Source: Campylobacteraceae bacterium
Lineage (GTDB): Bacteria; Campylobacterota; Campylobacteria; Campylobacterales; Sulfurovaceae
Assembly: GCA_027024155.1 (NCBI GenBank)
Contig: JALVTE010000006.1
Location: 1-56,650 of the forward strand
Direction of reading: 5' to 3'
Length of the DNA stretch: 56,650 nt
The notes below the pieces were generated by a model. It ran no database searches. It had not been told where the DNA came from and was given only the letters and a program-made list of their open reading frames with translations. Of this stretch, positions 26,332 to 35,421 are shown piece by piece. How positions within the stretch are numbered: position 1 is the stretch's first letter; the number at the start of each line of letters is the position of its first letter. The translations under genes and the position numbers were made by a program.

Positions 26332-28431
26332 ATGCAAAACCTTACGGCACTTTTAGCCAAAAAGACAGAGCTTAACGAAAAGCAGATTCAAAATATTTTA
26401 ACCCTTTTAGATAAAGGCGATACTATTCCTTTTATTGCGAGGTATCGTAAAGAGCTTACTGGTGGGGCGGATGATGAGCAACTTCGGGTGTTTTATGATG
26501 TTTATTTGAGTGCTAAGCGACTCTTGGAGCGTAAGGAGGAGATATTAAATATACTTGCCGAGCGTGAGCAGTTAGATAATAAGCTTGAAGAGGCTATTAA
26601 GAGTGCTGAGAGTATGACTGCTTTGGAGGATATTTATAGACCTTTTAAAGAGAAAAAGAATACCAGAGCTTCGATTGCTATTAAGCAGGGGCTTGAGCCT
26701 TTGGCTAATATTTTACAGACGGCAAAGCTTAGCAAAGAGGAGTTTATGCAAAAGGCTAAGCAGTTTGTGCGTGGTGAAGTAGCCGATGTGGCACAGGCTC
26801 TTAAGGGTGCTCAGGATATTGTGGCAGAGCGGTATGCAGAGCATCCTAAAGAGCGTCAGGTTTTGCGTGATATGGTGCTAAGGCATGGGGTAATAGAGGT
26901 TAAGGCTACTAAGAACTTTGTAGAGAATGGGAGCTTTAAGAATTATAAACTGCATAGCGAAAAGGTAGCTTTCATTCCATCACACAGGTACCTTGCTATA
27001 AAGCGTGGTGAGAAGGAGAAAGAGCTCTCGGTTAAGATAAGCATAGATAGCGAGCGGTACTTAGAGACTTTAAAGCGATACAAGCTAAAAGAGTGGATGA
27101 AAAGCTCTAAAGAGTTGCTTTTTGAAGCGTACAGAGATGGCTTTAAGAGATTGTTATACCCTTCGATAGAGCGAGAGGTTTTTGCTCTGCTTAAAGAGCG
27201 GGCAGACGAAGTTGCTATTGGGGTCTTTGGCAAAAATATGAAGCAACTATTTATGACACCGCCAGTAACTGGTAAAGTGCTTTTGGGTGTAGACCCTGCT
27301 TTTAGAACGGGGTGTAAATTGGCGGTAATAGATGAGAATGGTAAGTATTTAGACCATGCTGTTATCTACCCCATGCCACCAAAAGATGAGTATGAAAAAT
27401 CTAAAGAAGTTGTAGCTAAACTTGTTGCAAAATATAATATACAAGGTGCAGCTATTGGTAATGGAACGGCTAGTAATGAGACGCAAGCCTTTTTTGCTAA
27501 GCTAAATAGTGATGGTGTGAATATCCCATACAGCGTAGTCTCTGAGGCTGGGGCTTCTGTTTACTCCGCTTCGGCTATTGCTAGCAAGGAGTATCCAGAC
27601 TTAGATGTAACAATTCGTGGAGCAATATCGATAGCAGGAAGAGTGCGAGACCCTATGGCTACACTTGTTAAGATAGACCCAAAAAGTCTTGGTATTGGGC
27701 AGTACCAGCACGATGTAGACCAAAAGTTGCTAGAGCGAAAACTGCATGAGGGAGTAGAGAGTATAGTAAATGCTGTTGGTGTCGATGTAAACTCTGCTTC
27801 TGCCTCTTTGCTAAGTTTTGTAGCCGGCATTGGAGCAAAAGTTGCCGAGAATATTGTAAAACATCGTGAAAGCAACGGGGCATTTAAAAGCAAAAAAGAG
27901 TTGCTTAAAGTTAAAGGCTTAGGGGCAAAAGCGTACGAGCAAGCAGCAGGGTTTATACGCATTAGAGATGGCGAAAGTATATTTGACAATACAGGTATTC
28001 ACCCAGAGAGTTACGAAGTAGCAGAAGCCTTGGTAAACTACAGAGACTTAAGTGATACCAAAAAGATAGCCCAAGAGCTAGGTGTTGGAGAGCCAACTTT
28101 GAAAGATATAATAAAAGAGTTAGCAAAACCCGGCTTTGACCCAAGAGAGGAGCTTCCTGCCATTCCTTTTAAAGAGGGGCTAACCGATATTAATGCCCTT
28201 AAAGTAGGAAGTATTGTCTCTGGAGTTGTGCGAAACATTGCCGACTTTGGGGCTTTTGTAGATATAGGGCTTAAAAACGATGGGATGATACATATTTCGC
28301 AAATGAGCCAAAAAAGAATTGCCCATCCTTTAGAGGTATTAAGTGTAAATCAGTATCTTCCACACATAGAAGTTATAGAGATAGATAGGCAGAAAGGAAA
28401 AGTTGGATTAAGTTTAGCAAATCTTTGTTAA
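26332..28431 (+). CDS. tex: Tex-family transcription accessory / RNA-binding protein
   Basis: A 699-residue nucleic-acid-binding protein. In order: helix-rich N-terminus with FIARYRKELTGGADDEQLR (34-52), a YqgF-like RNase H fold (GVDPAFRTGCKLAVID, about 323-338), helix-hairpin-helix motifs (ASLLSFVAGIGAKVAENIV and LLKVKGLGAKAYEQAAG), and a C-terminal S1 domain (SGVVRNIADFGAFVDIG). The family affects transcript release and toxin-gene expression in other bacteria. Full length. Confidence 0.95.
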   Translation: MQNLTALLAKKTELNEKQIQNILTLLDKGDTIPFIARYRKELTGGADDEQLRVFYDVYLSAKRLLERKEEILNILAEREQLDNKLEEAIKSAESMTALEDIYRPFKEKKNTRASIAIKQGLEPLANILQTAKLSKEEFMQKAKQFVRGEVADVAQALKGAQDIVAERYAEHPKERQVLRDMVLRHGVIEVKATKNFVENGSFKNYKLHSEKVAFIPSHRYLAIKRGEKEKELSVKISIDSERYLETLKRYKLKEWMKSSKELLFEAYRDGFKRLLYPSIEREVFALLKERADEVAIGVFGKNMKQLFMTPPVTGKVLLGVDPAFRTGCKLAVIDENGKYLDHAVIYPMPPKDEYEKSKEVVAKLVAKYNIQGAAIGNGTASNETQAFFAKLNSDGVNIPYSVVSEAGASVYSASAIASKEYPDLDVTIRGAISIAGRVRDPMATLVKIDPKSLGIGQYQHDVDQKLLERKLHEGVESIVNAVGVDVNSASASLLSFVAGIGAKVAENIVKHRESNGAFKSKKELLKVKGLGAKAYEQAAGFIRIRDGESIFDNTGIHPESYEVAEALVNYRDLSDTKKIAQELGVGEPTLKDIIKELAKPGFDPREELPAIPFKEGLTDINALKVGSIVSGVVRNIADFGAFVDIGLKNDGMIHISQMSQKRIAHPLEVLSVNQYLPHIEVIEIDRQKGKVGLSLANLC

Positions 28432-28573
28432 TGCTAATGTAATATTTGGATTAATAATAATTTTAAAGCTTTAAATATAAAGATTTTATGGATATTTTCT
28501 TATTTGTTAATTTTTCATTATTGTAAATATGCTAAAATTGATGTATAGAAAATAAAAAATTAAAAGAGTAATA

Positions 28574-29860
28574 ATGTTTAAGAAAATATATATAGCATTG
28601 TTTTCAGGAGTTGTATTATTCGCAGCACCTAGCAAAATATTGCCAAATAATAGTAGTAATATTAAAAAAATAATAAAAGTAAAGAATAAAATTATTGTCA
28701 TAATGAGAGAAAATGGCAAAGATAAAAGAGTAGAATTAGATGCTAAAACATTAGATATGATTAGCAAAAATTCAAAAAAATCATCCAAAAAAAGTTCTCG
28801 TAAAAAGAGTATTGCTAAGAAAAGTAGATCTAAAAAGAGTTCTAAAATTGCTAAAAAATCGAAAAGTAGCAGTAAAAATAGTAGTCATAAATATACAGTA
28901 AAGAGTGGAGATACACTATTTGCTATTGCAAAAAAGTATAAAGTATCAATATCTGATTTAACCAAGTTAAATAAATTGGGCTCAAATTCTTTAATTAAAC
29001 CCGGAGATACTTTAAAGATACCTGCTAGTGGGTATACTGAAGCTGCAATAAAAGCTGTAGAGTATAATAACAAAACGGTTTATAAAGTAAAAAAAGGTGA
29101 TACTTTATACTCTATTGCAAAAAATTACAATATGAGATTAGATACATTAAAGAAATTAAATAATTTAAAAAAGAATGCAAAACTTAAAAAGGGTATGGAA
29201 TTAACTGTTCTTGGAACTCCAACAATAATTGCAAAGAGAAAACATGTAACAAAATATGCAATAAGAAGGGGTGATACTCTCTGGTCTATTTCTAAAAAGT
29301 TTGGATTAACAGTAGCTCAATTAAAACTTTTAAATCCAAAAATTAGAACACGAGGGTTACGAAGAGGAAATATTTTAAGAGTATCAAAACAAGAAGCACT
29401 TAAAATTGCAAAAGCTAGATATAATAGAAAAAAAAGATTAAGTGGTGTTTTAGCTAGATATGAGAAGAGTTATAATAGTGGTGGTTCTAGTAATGTGGTA
29501 AGATATGCTAAAAGATGGCTTGGCTCAAGATATGTTTGGGGAGCTTCGAGACCTGGTGCTTTTGATTGCTCTGGATTTACACAATATGTTATGCGTCACG
29601 CAAAGGGAAGAGCAATACCTAGAGTATCAAGAAGACAAGCATATTATGGGCAATATATTAGTAGAAGAAATTTAAGACCAGGAGATTTAATATTCTTTGA
29701 TACTTCTCATAGTAGAAGAGGGTATGTAAATCATGTTGCAATATATATAGGTGGTAATAAATTTATTCATGCAAGTAGTGCAAAGCATAGAGTTGTGATA
29801 ACCAGTTTGAATAAACCATTTTATAGTAGTAGATTTATGTGGGGAAGAAGAATTAATTAA
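28574..29860 (+). CDS. LysM-repeat NlpC/P60 peptidoglycan endopeptidase
   Basis: A 428-residue exported cell-wall enzyme. Signal peptide 1-18; a long Lys/Ser-rich linker (about 58-105); three LysM domains (HKYTVKSGDTLFAIA, VYKVKKGDTLYSIA, KYAIRRGDTLWSIS) that bind peptidoglycan; and an NlpC/P60 domain with FDCSGF (Cys about 332) and VNHVAIYIGG (His). It probably cleaves stem peptides. The basic linker could also bind the wall or nucleic acid. A leader of AT-rich sequence precedes the ATG. Confidence 0.92.
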   Translation: MFKKIYIALFSGVVLFAAPSKILPNNSSNIKKIIKVKNKIIVIMRENGKDKRVELDAKTLDMISKNSKKSSKKSSRKKSIAKKSRSKKSSKIAKKSKSSSKNSSHKYTVKSGDTLFAIAKKYKVSISDLTKLNKLGSNSLIKPGDTLKIPASGYTEAAIKAVEYNNKTVYKVKKGDTLYSIAKNYNMRLDTLKKLNNLKKNAKLKKGMELTVLGTPTIIAKRKHVTKYAIRRGDTLWSISKKFGLTVAQLKLLNPKIRTRGLRRGNILRVSKQEALKIAKARYNRKKRLSGVLARYEKSYNSGGSSNVVRYAKRWLGSRYVWGASRPGAFDCSGFTQYVMRHAKGRAIPRVSRRQAYYGQYISRRNLRPGDLIFFDTSHSRRGYVNHVAIYIGGNKFIHASSAKHRVVITSLNKPFYSSRFMWGRRIN

Positions 29861-29882
29861 GCATCTTTTGAAAATATTTTTA

Positions 29883-29908
29883 CAGCTAAGAGAGCCTCTC
29901 TTAAGCTG
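29883..29908 (+). terminator. Hairpin after the LysM hydrolase
   Basis: CAGCTAAGAGAG pairs with CTCTCTTAAGCTG, leaving one bulged A, 23 bp after the stop codon. The following U-tract is weak. Confidence 0.45.
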
Positions 29909-30167
29909 AACTATATAATTACTGCATTGTAACAAGTTTAATATTTTTTATCTTATTTCTTATTCAATTAAAACTATAATATATATAATATTGGATAAAA
30001 TATTGTGTATATTATAGTGTAAAAATCAACTATTTTGAACACTATTTACTATATCATAACAAGCCTATTGACCTTGTACTATCAATATAACAAAACAAGA
30101 AAGCAACACTTATAAAGTTTTATATCTACTACTCTTTTTGTTTTGTTTAAGGATACCTAAGTATTTA
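29909..30167. other. AT-rich gap with no recognised gene
   Basis: About 260 bp of AT-rich DNA with several TATAAT-like words (for example near 29980) but no reading frame or structured repeat. The following mobile elements may have landed in this permissive gap. Confidence 0.4.
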
Positions 30168-30177
30168 AGGTGCCCTT

Positions 30178-30436
30178 CAATGGTGTTAAGTTAAGGATTT
30201 TATATCCATTTATTGGCTTTAAGCTTAAAGCCGAAAGCTTAAAGCTAGCCACTGCGTCACTCCCACAGGAGTGGGAGTCCACGATTTCAACTGTCCAAAA
30301 GTTGAAAAGTGCTTTTTCGGTAGTTTAAACCGTGGATTCCCGTTTTCACGTGAATGACATGGTGGCAAGCTTTTAGCTTTGTGTTTTAAGCTTATAGCAT
30401 TTTATGGAGTTACAACTCTTAACTTAATGGTATTGG
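30178..30436. mobile_element. 259-bp MITE-like element, type II core (copy D)
   Basis: The ends CAATGGTGTTAAGTTAAGG and, inverted, CCAATACCATTAAGTTAAG match the type I elements. The interior differs: it carries a palindrome around CACTCCCACAGGAGTGGGAGT and GATTCCCGTTTTCACGTGAA. The 10-mer AGGTGCCCTT flanks both sides (30168-30177, 30437-30446). The right copy is shared with the next element. Confidence 0.8.
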
Positions 30437-30446
30437 AGGTGCCCTT

Positions 30447-30694
30447 TAATGGCGTTAAGTTAAGGAATTTACTTCCATAAATTGTAGTAAATTTAAAGCT
30501 AACCATCTCAGTCATTCTGAGTAGAGCGAAGAATCTAATTTAAACGGCTGTATAGCTAATAGTTTATCTCGGCTTTTTAAGTTAGATTCTTCGCATCCGC
30601 TCAGAATGACTGTGATGGTAAATATTTTCATCGCTTCAGGCTTTGAACTTAAAGCCAATAAATGAATATAGAATCCTTAACTTAATGGCATTGG
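30447..30694. mobile_element. 248-bp MITE-like element, type I core (copy E)
   Basis: Same 248-bp length as copy B. The core inverted repeat is CATTCTGAG..GAAGAATCTAA / TTAGATTCTTCGCATCCGCTC. The flanking 10-mer AGGTGCCCTT is at 30437-30446 and 30695-30704, so D and E are in tandem sharing one 10-mer. A third terminal fragment follows. Confidence 0.82.
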
Positions 30695-30719
30695 AGGTGC
30701 CCTTCAATACCATTAAGTA
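30695..30719. repeat. Solitary 10-mer plus left terminal repeat
   Basis: AGGTGCCCTT is followed by CAATACCATTAAGTA, the start of another element that is otherwise absent. It lies about 50 bp before the transpeptidase start and may mark an excision or truncated insertion. Confidence 0.6.
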
Positions 30720-30771
30720 TATTTATCGAGGTCTATTACCTTGTTTTAAAATAACAAAATTGGAAATTAAT

Positions 30772-32592
30772 ATGAAACAAAACCTTAAAAATATTGTATT
30801 GGCTTCTCTCTTTTTGAGTTTACCACTTAGTGCATCTTTAAAAGATGATATTAAGAGTATTGCTACTAAGAGTAAATCTTCTTTTATTAAAAGTAGTTAT
30901 TCTACTAATTTATATGACCCTATATGGATACAGGGTAACTCACTTTCGCCTTTAGGTCAGGAGCTTTTGTCTCAAATTAAGAGTGATAAAACATTTGCTT
31001 CTGATTTACCCTTTTATAAACTCTACACGAGTGTTAAAAGTGATTTAAAAAATGGAAAGTATAATGCAACTACCGAATTGAAATTAATGAAACTATATAA
31101 ATCTTATATGGATTATTTAATAAAAGGTGGCATTAATTGGAAAAATTTCGATAAAGATATTGCAAGGTTAAAAAAGAAATATAACTATAATGTAGGATGG
31201 GAGAGAGCAACTCCACCATACTCTTCTAAAAAAATATTGACTAATGCAATTTTATCTAATACTTTTGGTGATGCATTTACTAAAGTTGAGCCAAAAAGAT
31301 TTAAGTATAAAAAACTTAAAAAATATTTGGCTAGATATATTGCAATAAAAAATAGTGGTGGTTGGCCAATAGTTAAAAGTGCTGGGACATTAAAAGTTGG
31401 CTCTAGTAGTGCAGCAATTCCGAAAATTAGAAAAAGATTAAAAATTGTTGGAGATTTAGGAAATTGTGGTACATCTATGGATTCAACTATCTATGATAAG
31501 TGTATGGCAAAAGCTGTTAAACGATTTAGATTAAGACATGGGCTTAAAGCTTCGTCGGTTATAGATAAATCTACAAGAAGAGAGCTTGCAAAGCCAGTTA
31601 GTTACTATATAAGAAAAATGCGTCTTAATTTAGATAGAATCAAGTGGATTAAAAGAGATGAAGCAAGAGTTAGAATAGAACTTAATATTCCAGCCTTTAG
31701 ATTATACTTATATGATGGTAAAGGTTTGGTTACTACAATGCGTGTAATTACAGGTAAACCTGACCATCCAACACCTATATTTAGTGATGTGATGACAACA
31801 GTTGTCGTAAATCCATACTGGAGAATTCCAGAGAGTATTGTTAGAAATGAAATGCTAAAACATTTAATAAAAGACCCACACCATTATGAAAGACAACATA
31901 AATATCTATATAAAGATTGGGATCCAAACTCTGAGAAGATAAATCCAGCTACTGTTAATTGGAAGCAATATAAAGGGAATAAAAAGCATATTCCATACCA
32001 CTTTATGCAAGAACCAGGTAGCAGAAATGCTTTAGGAAAAATTAAGTTTTTATTCCCGAATAAGTACTCTGTATATATACATGACACTCCTGGTAAAAGA
32101 TATTTCTTTAGAGATGTTAGAGCATTTAGTCATGGTTGTATGAGAATACAAAAACCAAGAGAACTTTTAGAAGCATTAGCTCTATATAATAGCAACTTAA
32201 ATGTAGACTCTATTATGAAGCGTTTAGGAACAAATGATAATGAGCAGATAGGATTAAGAAGAAGAATTCCTGTAGATATTGTATACCTTACATCTTTTGT
32301 AGATGATTATGGTAATCTACACTTTAGAAGAGATATTTACGGATATGATAGAATGCAACTTAAAGGATATTTATCCTCTAATGCTTCGGTATCTGCTAAG
32401 AGCAATACAAAGGTTAAATCTAAAAAGCATAAAAAATATAATACAGCTAAAAAAGATAAAGTTGTTAAAAAAGTAAAAAGTAATAAAATTACGCCTAAAA
32501 AAGTAGAGAAAAAAGTTGCTAAAGTTGTTAAAAAAGCTAAAGCACCAGTAAAGAATAAAAATGGTTATGAAGTTATAGAAGTAGGGTATTAA
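30772..32592 (+). CDS. L,D-transpeptidase of the YcbB/LdtD type (second paralogue)
   Basis: A 606-residue exported enzyme with the same architecture as the protein encoded at 2835-4460. Signal peptide 1-20, helical scaffold, peptidoglycan-binding-like repeat about 215-285, YkuD domain with SVYIHDTPG and SHGCMR (catalytic Cys456). It adds a Lys-rich tail of about 60 residues that the first paralogue lacks. The ATG at 30772 gives the signal peptide; an earlier in-frame ATG at 30643 lies in mobile-element DNA. Confidence 0.88.
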   Translation: MKQNLKNIVLASLFLSLPLSASLKDDIKSIATKSKSSFIKSSYSTNLYDPIWIQGNSLSPLGQELLSQIKSDKTFASDLPFYKLYTSVKSDLKNGKYNATTELKLMKLYKSYMDYLIKGGINWKNFDKDIARLKKKYNYNVGWERATPPYSSKKILTNAILSNTFGDAFTKVEPKRFKYKKLKKYLARYIAIKNSGGWPIVKSAGTLKVGSSSAAIPKIRKRLKIVGDLGNCGTSMDSTIYDKCMAKAVKRFRLRHGLKASSVIDKSTRRELAKPVSYYIRKMRLNLDRIKWIKRDEARVRIELNIPAFRLYLYDGKGLVTTMRVITGKPDHPTPIFSDVMTTVVVNPYWRIPESIVRNEMLKHLIKDPHHYERQHKYLYKDWDPNSEKINPATVNWKQYKGNKKHIPYHFMQEPGSRNALGKIKFLFPNKYSVYIHDTPGKRYFFRDVRAFSHGCMRIQKPRELLEALALYNSNLNVDSIMKRLGTNDNEQIGLRRRIPVDIVYLTSFVDDYGNLHFRRDIYGYDRMQLKGYLSSNASVSAKSNTKVKSKKHKKYNTAKKDKVVKKVKSNKITPKKVEKKVAKVVKKAKAPVKNKNGYEVIEVGY

Positions 32593-32601
32593 TTCCCCTA
32601 C
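32581..32601. terminator. Hairpin at the convergent transpeptidase/small-gene junction
   Basis: GTAGGG pairs with CCCTAC across a 9-nt loop overlapping the stop codon at 32590-32592; the opposing gene stops at 32608. Confidence 0.4.
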
Positions 32602-32607
32602 TTAAAT

Positions 32608-32829
32608 TTAATCAATAAAGTTATCTTTTTTTAACTCTTTCTCTTCTATTAATTCTCTCCATATTAATGCTATTATACCGATAGCAATAACCACTGCTCC
32701 AAGTGTAATAGTCAGTTTAATAAAATTGCCCCATGTCATCCACGAGCCCCATAATTGTCCAATTAGTAAAATTGTATATATAAACAAGATTACAGATGTT
32801 GTTATACCTGCTAACTTCATAGCTTTCAT
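32608..32829 (-). CDS. Small two-helix membrane protein, 73 aa
   Basis: Two hydrophobic segments (about residues 5-25 and 34-55) and an acidic/basic tail EELIEEKELKKDN. The ATG at 32829 is chosen because AAAAAGGGAAAAAAG precedes it and it overlaps the stop of the DUF4177 gene by ATGA; a longer frame upstream overlaps that gene. Function unknown; translational coupling suggests a joint role. Confidence 0.7.
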   Translation of the reverse strand: MKAMKLAGITTSVILFIYTILLIGQLWGSWMTWGNFIKLTITLGAVVIAIGIIALIWRELIEEKELKKDNFID

Positions 32830-33041
32830 CTTTTTTCCCTTTTTAGAATTACTACATATGCTTCTCTCTTCCATAAAAGAAGCATTCTTCGCATATCTTT
32901 TTCCATTGTTACAACTTCCCAACCCGCTCTTGCATTTTTGTTTAAAAATTCAGTAAATTTTAATGGGTCTATTTTTGATTGTCCTAGAAGCAAAGAGCCT
33001 AGCATACTCTCTTGATAAAGAACAGCTTTATATTCTAGCAT
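32826..33041 (-). CDS. DUF4177-like small protein
   Basis: A 71-residue protein with the pattern typical of DUF4177: LEYKAVLYQ at the start, FTEFLNKNARAGWEVVTM in the middle and YVVILKRE at the end. Function of the family is unknown. It is upstream of, and coupled to, the small membrane protein gene. The ATG has an AAGAAAGGTAATAA ribosome site. Confidence 0.75.
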   Translation of the reverse strand: MLEYKAVLYQESMLGSLLLGQSKIDPLKFTEFLNKNARAGWEVVTMEKDMRRMLLLWKREAYVVILKREKR

Positions 33042-33133
33042 TTATTACCTTTCTTAGTCTAATAGTTTAGTATTTTACAACATTTATGATATTATACCAA
33101 TATATTTGTGGATAAATCATAAAGGGGTTTGCA

Positions 33134-33820
33134 GTGTCAAATGATGAAATTAAAGTATTAATTATAGAAGACGATACAGAATTGCTTATGGTTCTTAGTA
33201 TGTATTTAAAAAAGTATGGTATGCAAACGGCTTGTGCCGAAGACCCATATATCGGTTTGTCAATGATAACCCAAGATAAATTTGATTTAATTATTTTAGA
33301 TTTAACTCTACCAGGAATGGATGGGTTAGAGGTTATTCAAAAAATTAGAGAGCACTCTAATATACCTATTATAATCTCTTCGGCAAGAAATGATTTAACC
33401 GATAAAGTTATAGGTTTAGAGCGTGGAGCAGATGACTATATGCCAAAACCTTACGACCCAAGAGAGTTAGTAACTAGAATTAAAACTATACTTAGAAGAA
33501 CTACAGCTTTAAATACAGTTAAAGACGAAGGCGATTTTGTAGTAGATAAAGCTGGGCACGCCATTAGATTTAAAGGTAAAACATTAGAGCTAACAGCTGC
33601 AGAATTTGATGTCTTAGAGTTGTTGATTTTGCAGAAAAATTCGGCACTATCTCGTGAGCAGTTATTGTATGAAAGTAAACATATAGACGATAGCAGTTCT
33701 ATTAAAAATATAGATGTAATAATATCTAGGATTAGAAACAAGTTAGCAAAAGTAGACTCTAGTAAAAGTTATGTAAAACCGGTTAGAGGAGTTGGGTATA
33801 TGTTGGTTGATGAGGCTTAA
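33134..33820 (+). CDS. OmpR/ArsR-type response regulator
   Basis: A 228-residue two-component regulator. The receiver domain has acidic pocket EDD (12-14), phospho-acceptor Asp56 (LIILDLTLPGMDG) and KP near 108; the C-terminal winged helix ends with VKPVRGVGYMLV. It starts at GTG 33134 with AAAGGGG 6 nt upstream. It forms an operon with the kinase 2 bp downstream. By arrangement it resembles ArsRS of Campylobacterota; the signal is not shown. Confidence 0.92.
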   Translation: MSNDEIKVLIIEDDTELLMVLSMYLKKYGMQTACAEDPYIGLSMITQDKFDLIILDLTLPGMDGLEVIQKIREHSNIPIIISSARNDLTDKVIGLERGADDYMPKPYDPRELVTRIKTILRRTTALNTVKDEGDFVVDKAGHAIRFKGKTLELTAAEFDVLELLILQKNSALSREQLLYESKHIDDSSSIKNIDVIISRIRNKLAKVDSSKSYVKPVRGVGYMLVDEA

Positions 33821-33822
33821 AA

Positions 33823-35046
33823 TTGAAAAATATTTCAGTAACTAGCTTTATTCATACAATTTTTATTTTAGCAATATTAGTTGTCTCTTTAACTTTTTAT
33901 ATTCTCTTTAGCTCAACAAAAGAGCAGAGAAATGTACAGAGAATTTTACGATATAAATCTATTGCTAATAGTTTTTTAATACAAGAGAATTTACCTAAAA
34001 ATAGTAGTGAAGTAAAAAAACTTTTAAAAAAACAGTCTTTAAAAATTGTACCTTTTGATAGTGTAAAAAAAAATATAGAAAATATTGGAGATACAAGATT
34101 AGATGCAAATTCAATATATGGAAGAGTAAGAGTATTTAAAGTAAAAGATAACTACTACATATATATAGAGAGGTCAGATTATAATTTAATGCTTAAAGAT
34201 GAGCATATTTTAGATTATACTACTCAACTTATATTTACTATCGCTCTTATTTTATTACTATTTATAATTATTTTATATATTATGCTAATAAAAAAGCTAC
34301 TACCTTTAAAGAGGTTGCATAAACAGATAGAGCAATTTGCTAGTGGTGATTTAAATGTAAAAATTACTTATGATGGCGATGATGAAATTGCAAAAATTGC
34401 TAAGAGTTTTGATAAAGCTATTAAATATATTAGGCAATTAATATCTTCTAAAAACCTATTTATGAGAAACATAATGCATGAGTTAAAAACTCCTATTACA
34501 ACTAGCCGTATAATTGCAGATACAGTAGAAGACGAAATGGCAAAAGGGGTATTAATTCGCTCTTTTGATAGAATGAATGAACTTATAGAGGATTTGGCGC
34601 AGATAGAGAGAATAACTATGTATACATTTAATCCAGAAAAACAGAATTGGCTTTTAAGTTCAGTTTTTGAAAAAACAAAAAGATTACTTATGAAAGATAC
34701 TAAATATTATAAATTTAATTTTGTAGATAGTAAAATATATACCGATAGGTCTCTTTTGGCACTTGTGCTTAAAAATTTAATAGATAATGCTATTAAATAT
34801 AGTGTTGATAATTTTGCAACTGTTGATGTAGTTGGGAATAAAATTATGGTTAAATCTAAAGGTGATAAGTTAAAAGAGGATTTATCTTACTATACAGAGC
34901 CATTTTCTCAAGAGGAGAAACGCTCTGCTGGTTTTGGTTTGGGGTTATATATTGTTGCTAATATTACCGAAAAACTAGATTATACTCTTCGATATAGGTA
35001 TAATCAAGATACTCAAGAGAATATATTCGAGATTATTTTAGATTAA
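33823..35046 (+). CDS. Sensor histidine kinase (ArsS-like)
   Basis: A 407-residue inner-membrane kinase: TM1 about 8-28, a short periplasmic sensor 30-130, TM2 about 137-158, HAMP, H-box MHELKTPITTSR, N-box LKNLIDNAIKYS and G-box SAGFGLGLYIVA. Translation starts at TTG with GAGG upstream. Cognate to the adjacent regulator. Periplasmic domains of this size often sense pH or envelope state, but no ligand can be read here. Confidence 0.92.
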   Translation: MKNISVTSFIHTIFILAILVVSLTFYILFSSTKEQRNVQRILRYKSIANSFLIQENLPKNSSEVKKLLKKQSLKIVPFDSVKKNIENIGDTRLDANSIYGRVRVFKVKDNYYIYIERSDYNLMLKDEHILDYTTQLIFTIALILLLFIIILYIMLIKKLLPLKRLHKQIEQFASGDLNVKITYDGDDEIAKIAKSFDKAIKYIRQLISSKNLFMRNIMHELKTPITTSRIIADTVEDEMAKGVLIRSFDRMNELIEDLAQIERITMYTFNPEKQNWLLSSVFEKTKRLLMKDTKYYKFNFVDSKIYTDRSLLALVLKNLIDNAIKYSVDNFATVDVVGNKIMVKSKGDKLKEDLSYYTEPFSQEEKRSAGFGLGLYIVANITEKLDYTLRYRYNQDTQENIFEIILD

Positions 35047-35061
35047 TACCCCCCCTTTTTT

Positions 35062-35313
35062 TTATAAGGAGCAGTTAGAGGATTTTGTAAAGCTATTTTC
35101 GTAGCTACAACTACTGCATACATATGTCATAATTTTAGGGGAACAACCCCCGCCTCTAATATCTACAAGTTCTATTGTATTGTGTTTGCATTTTGGACAA
35201 AAACCCTGCTCTATCTTTGCTAACTCTTGGTTTTTATCTTTTAAGTAGTATGCATATCCAAGAATAGATGCGATTAAAATAAATAGTAATAAAATAATAG
35301 TAAAAATATCTAT
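35062..35313 (-). CDS. Small membrane-anchored zinc-ribbon protein lacking a standard start codon
   Basis: A clean minus-strand reading frame of about 83 codons encodes one N-terminal membrane helix (IDIFTIILLLFILIASILGY) followed by a zinc-ribbon-like tail with CPKC and CSSC pairs. No ATG, GTG or TTG is in frame before the helix; AAAAAAGGA precedes ATA (35311-35313) and ATT (35305-35307), either of which could start it. Alternatives are a frameshift in the preceding A-run (an ATG-AAA-TAT frame lies one base out) or a sequencing error. It fills the gap between kinase and rpe. Confidence 0.55.
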   Translation of the reverse strand: MDIFTIILLLFILIASILGYAYYLKDKNQELAKIEQGFCPKCKHNTIELVDIRGGGCSPKIMTYVCSSCSYENSFTKSSNCSL

Positions 35314-35385
35314 ATTAAATCCTTTTTTACAATTTTACCATATTTCATTTTAATATGCTACTCTATGAATAGAAGTAATTTTTGG

Positions 35386-35391
35386 TATAAT
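35386..35391 (+). promoter_or_regulatory. -10 box of rpe
   Basis: GGTATAATTT about 30 nt before the rpe ATG, with AGAAGG ribosome site between. Confidence 0.5.
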
Positions 35392-35421
35392 TTGCTAATT
35401 TTATATAATAGAAGGTAAATA

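Noticed and set aside
30643-30771. N-terminal extension of the second L,D-transpeptidase
   Set aside because: It derives from copy E and the solitary end; the signal peptide starts at 30772.
33451-33741. 96-residue minus-strand frame
   Set aside because: Antisense shadow of the response regulator gene.
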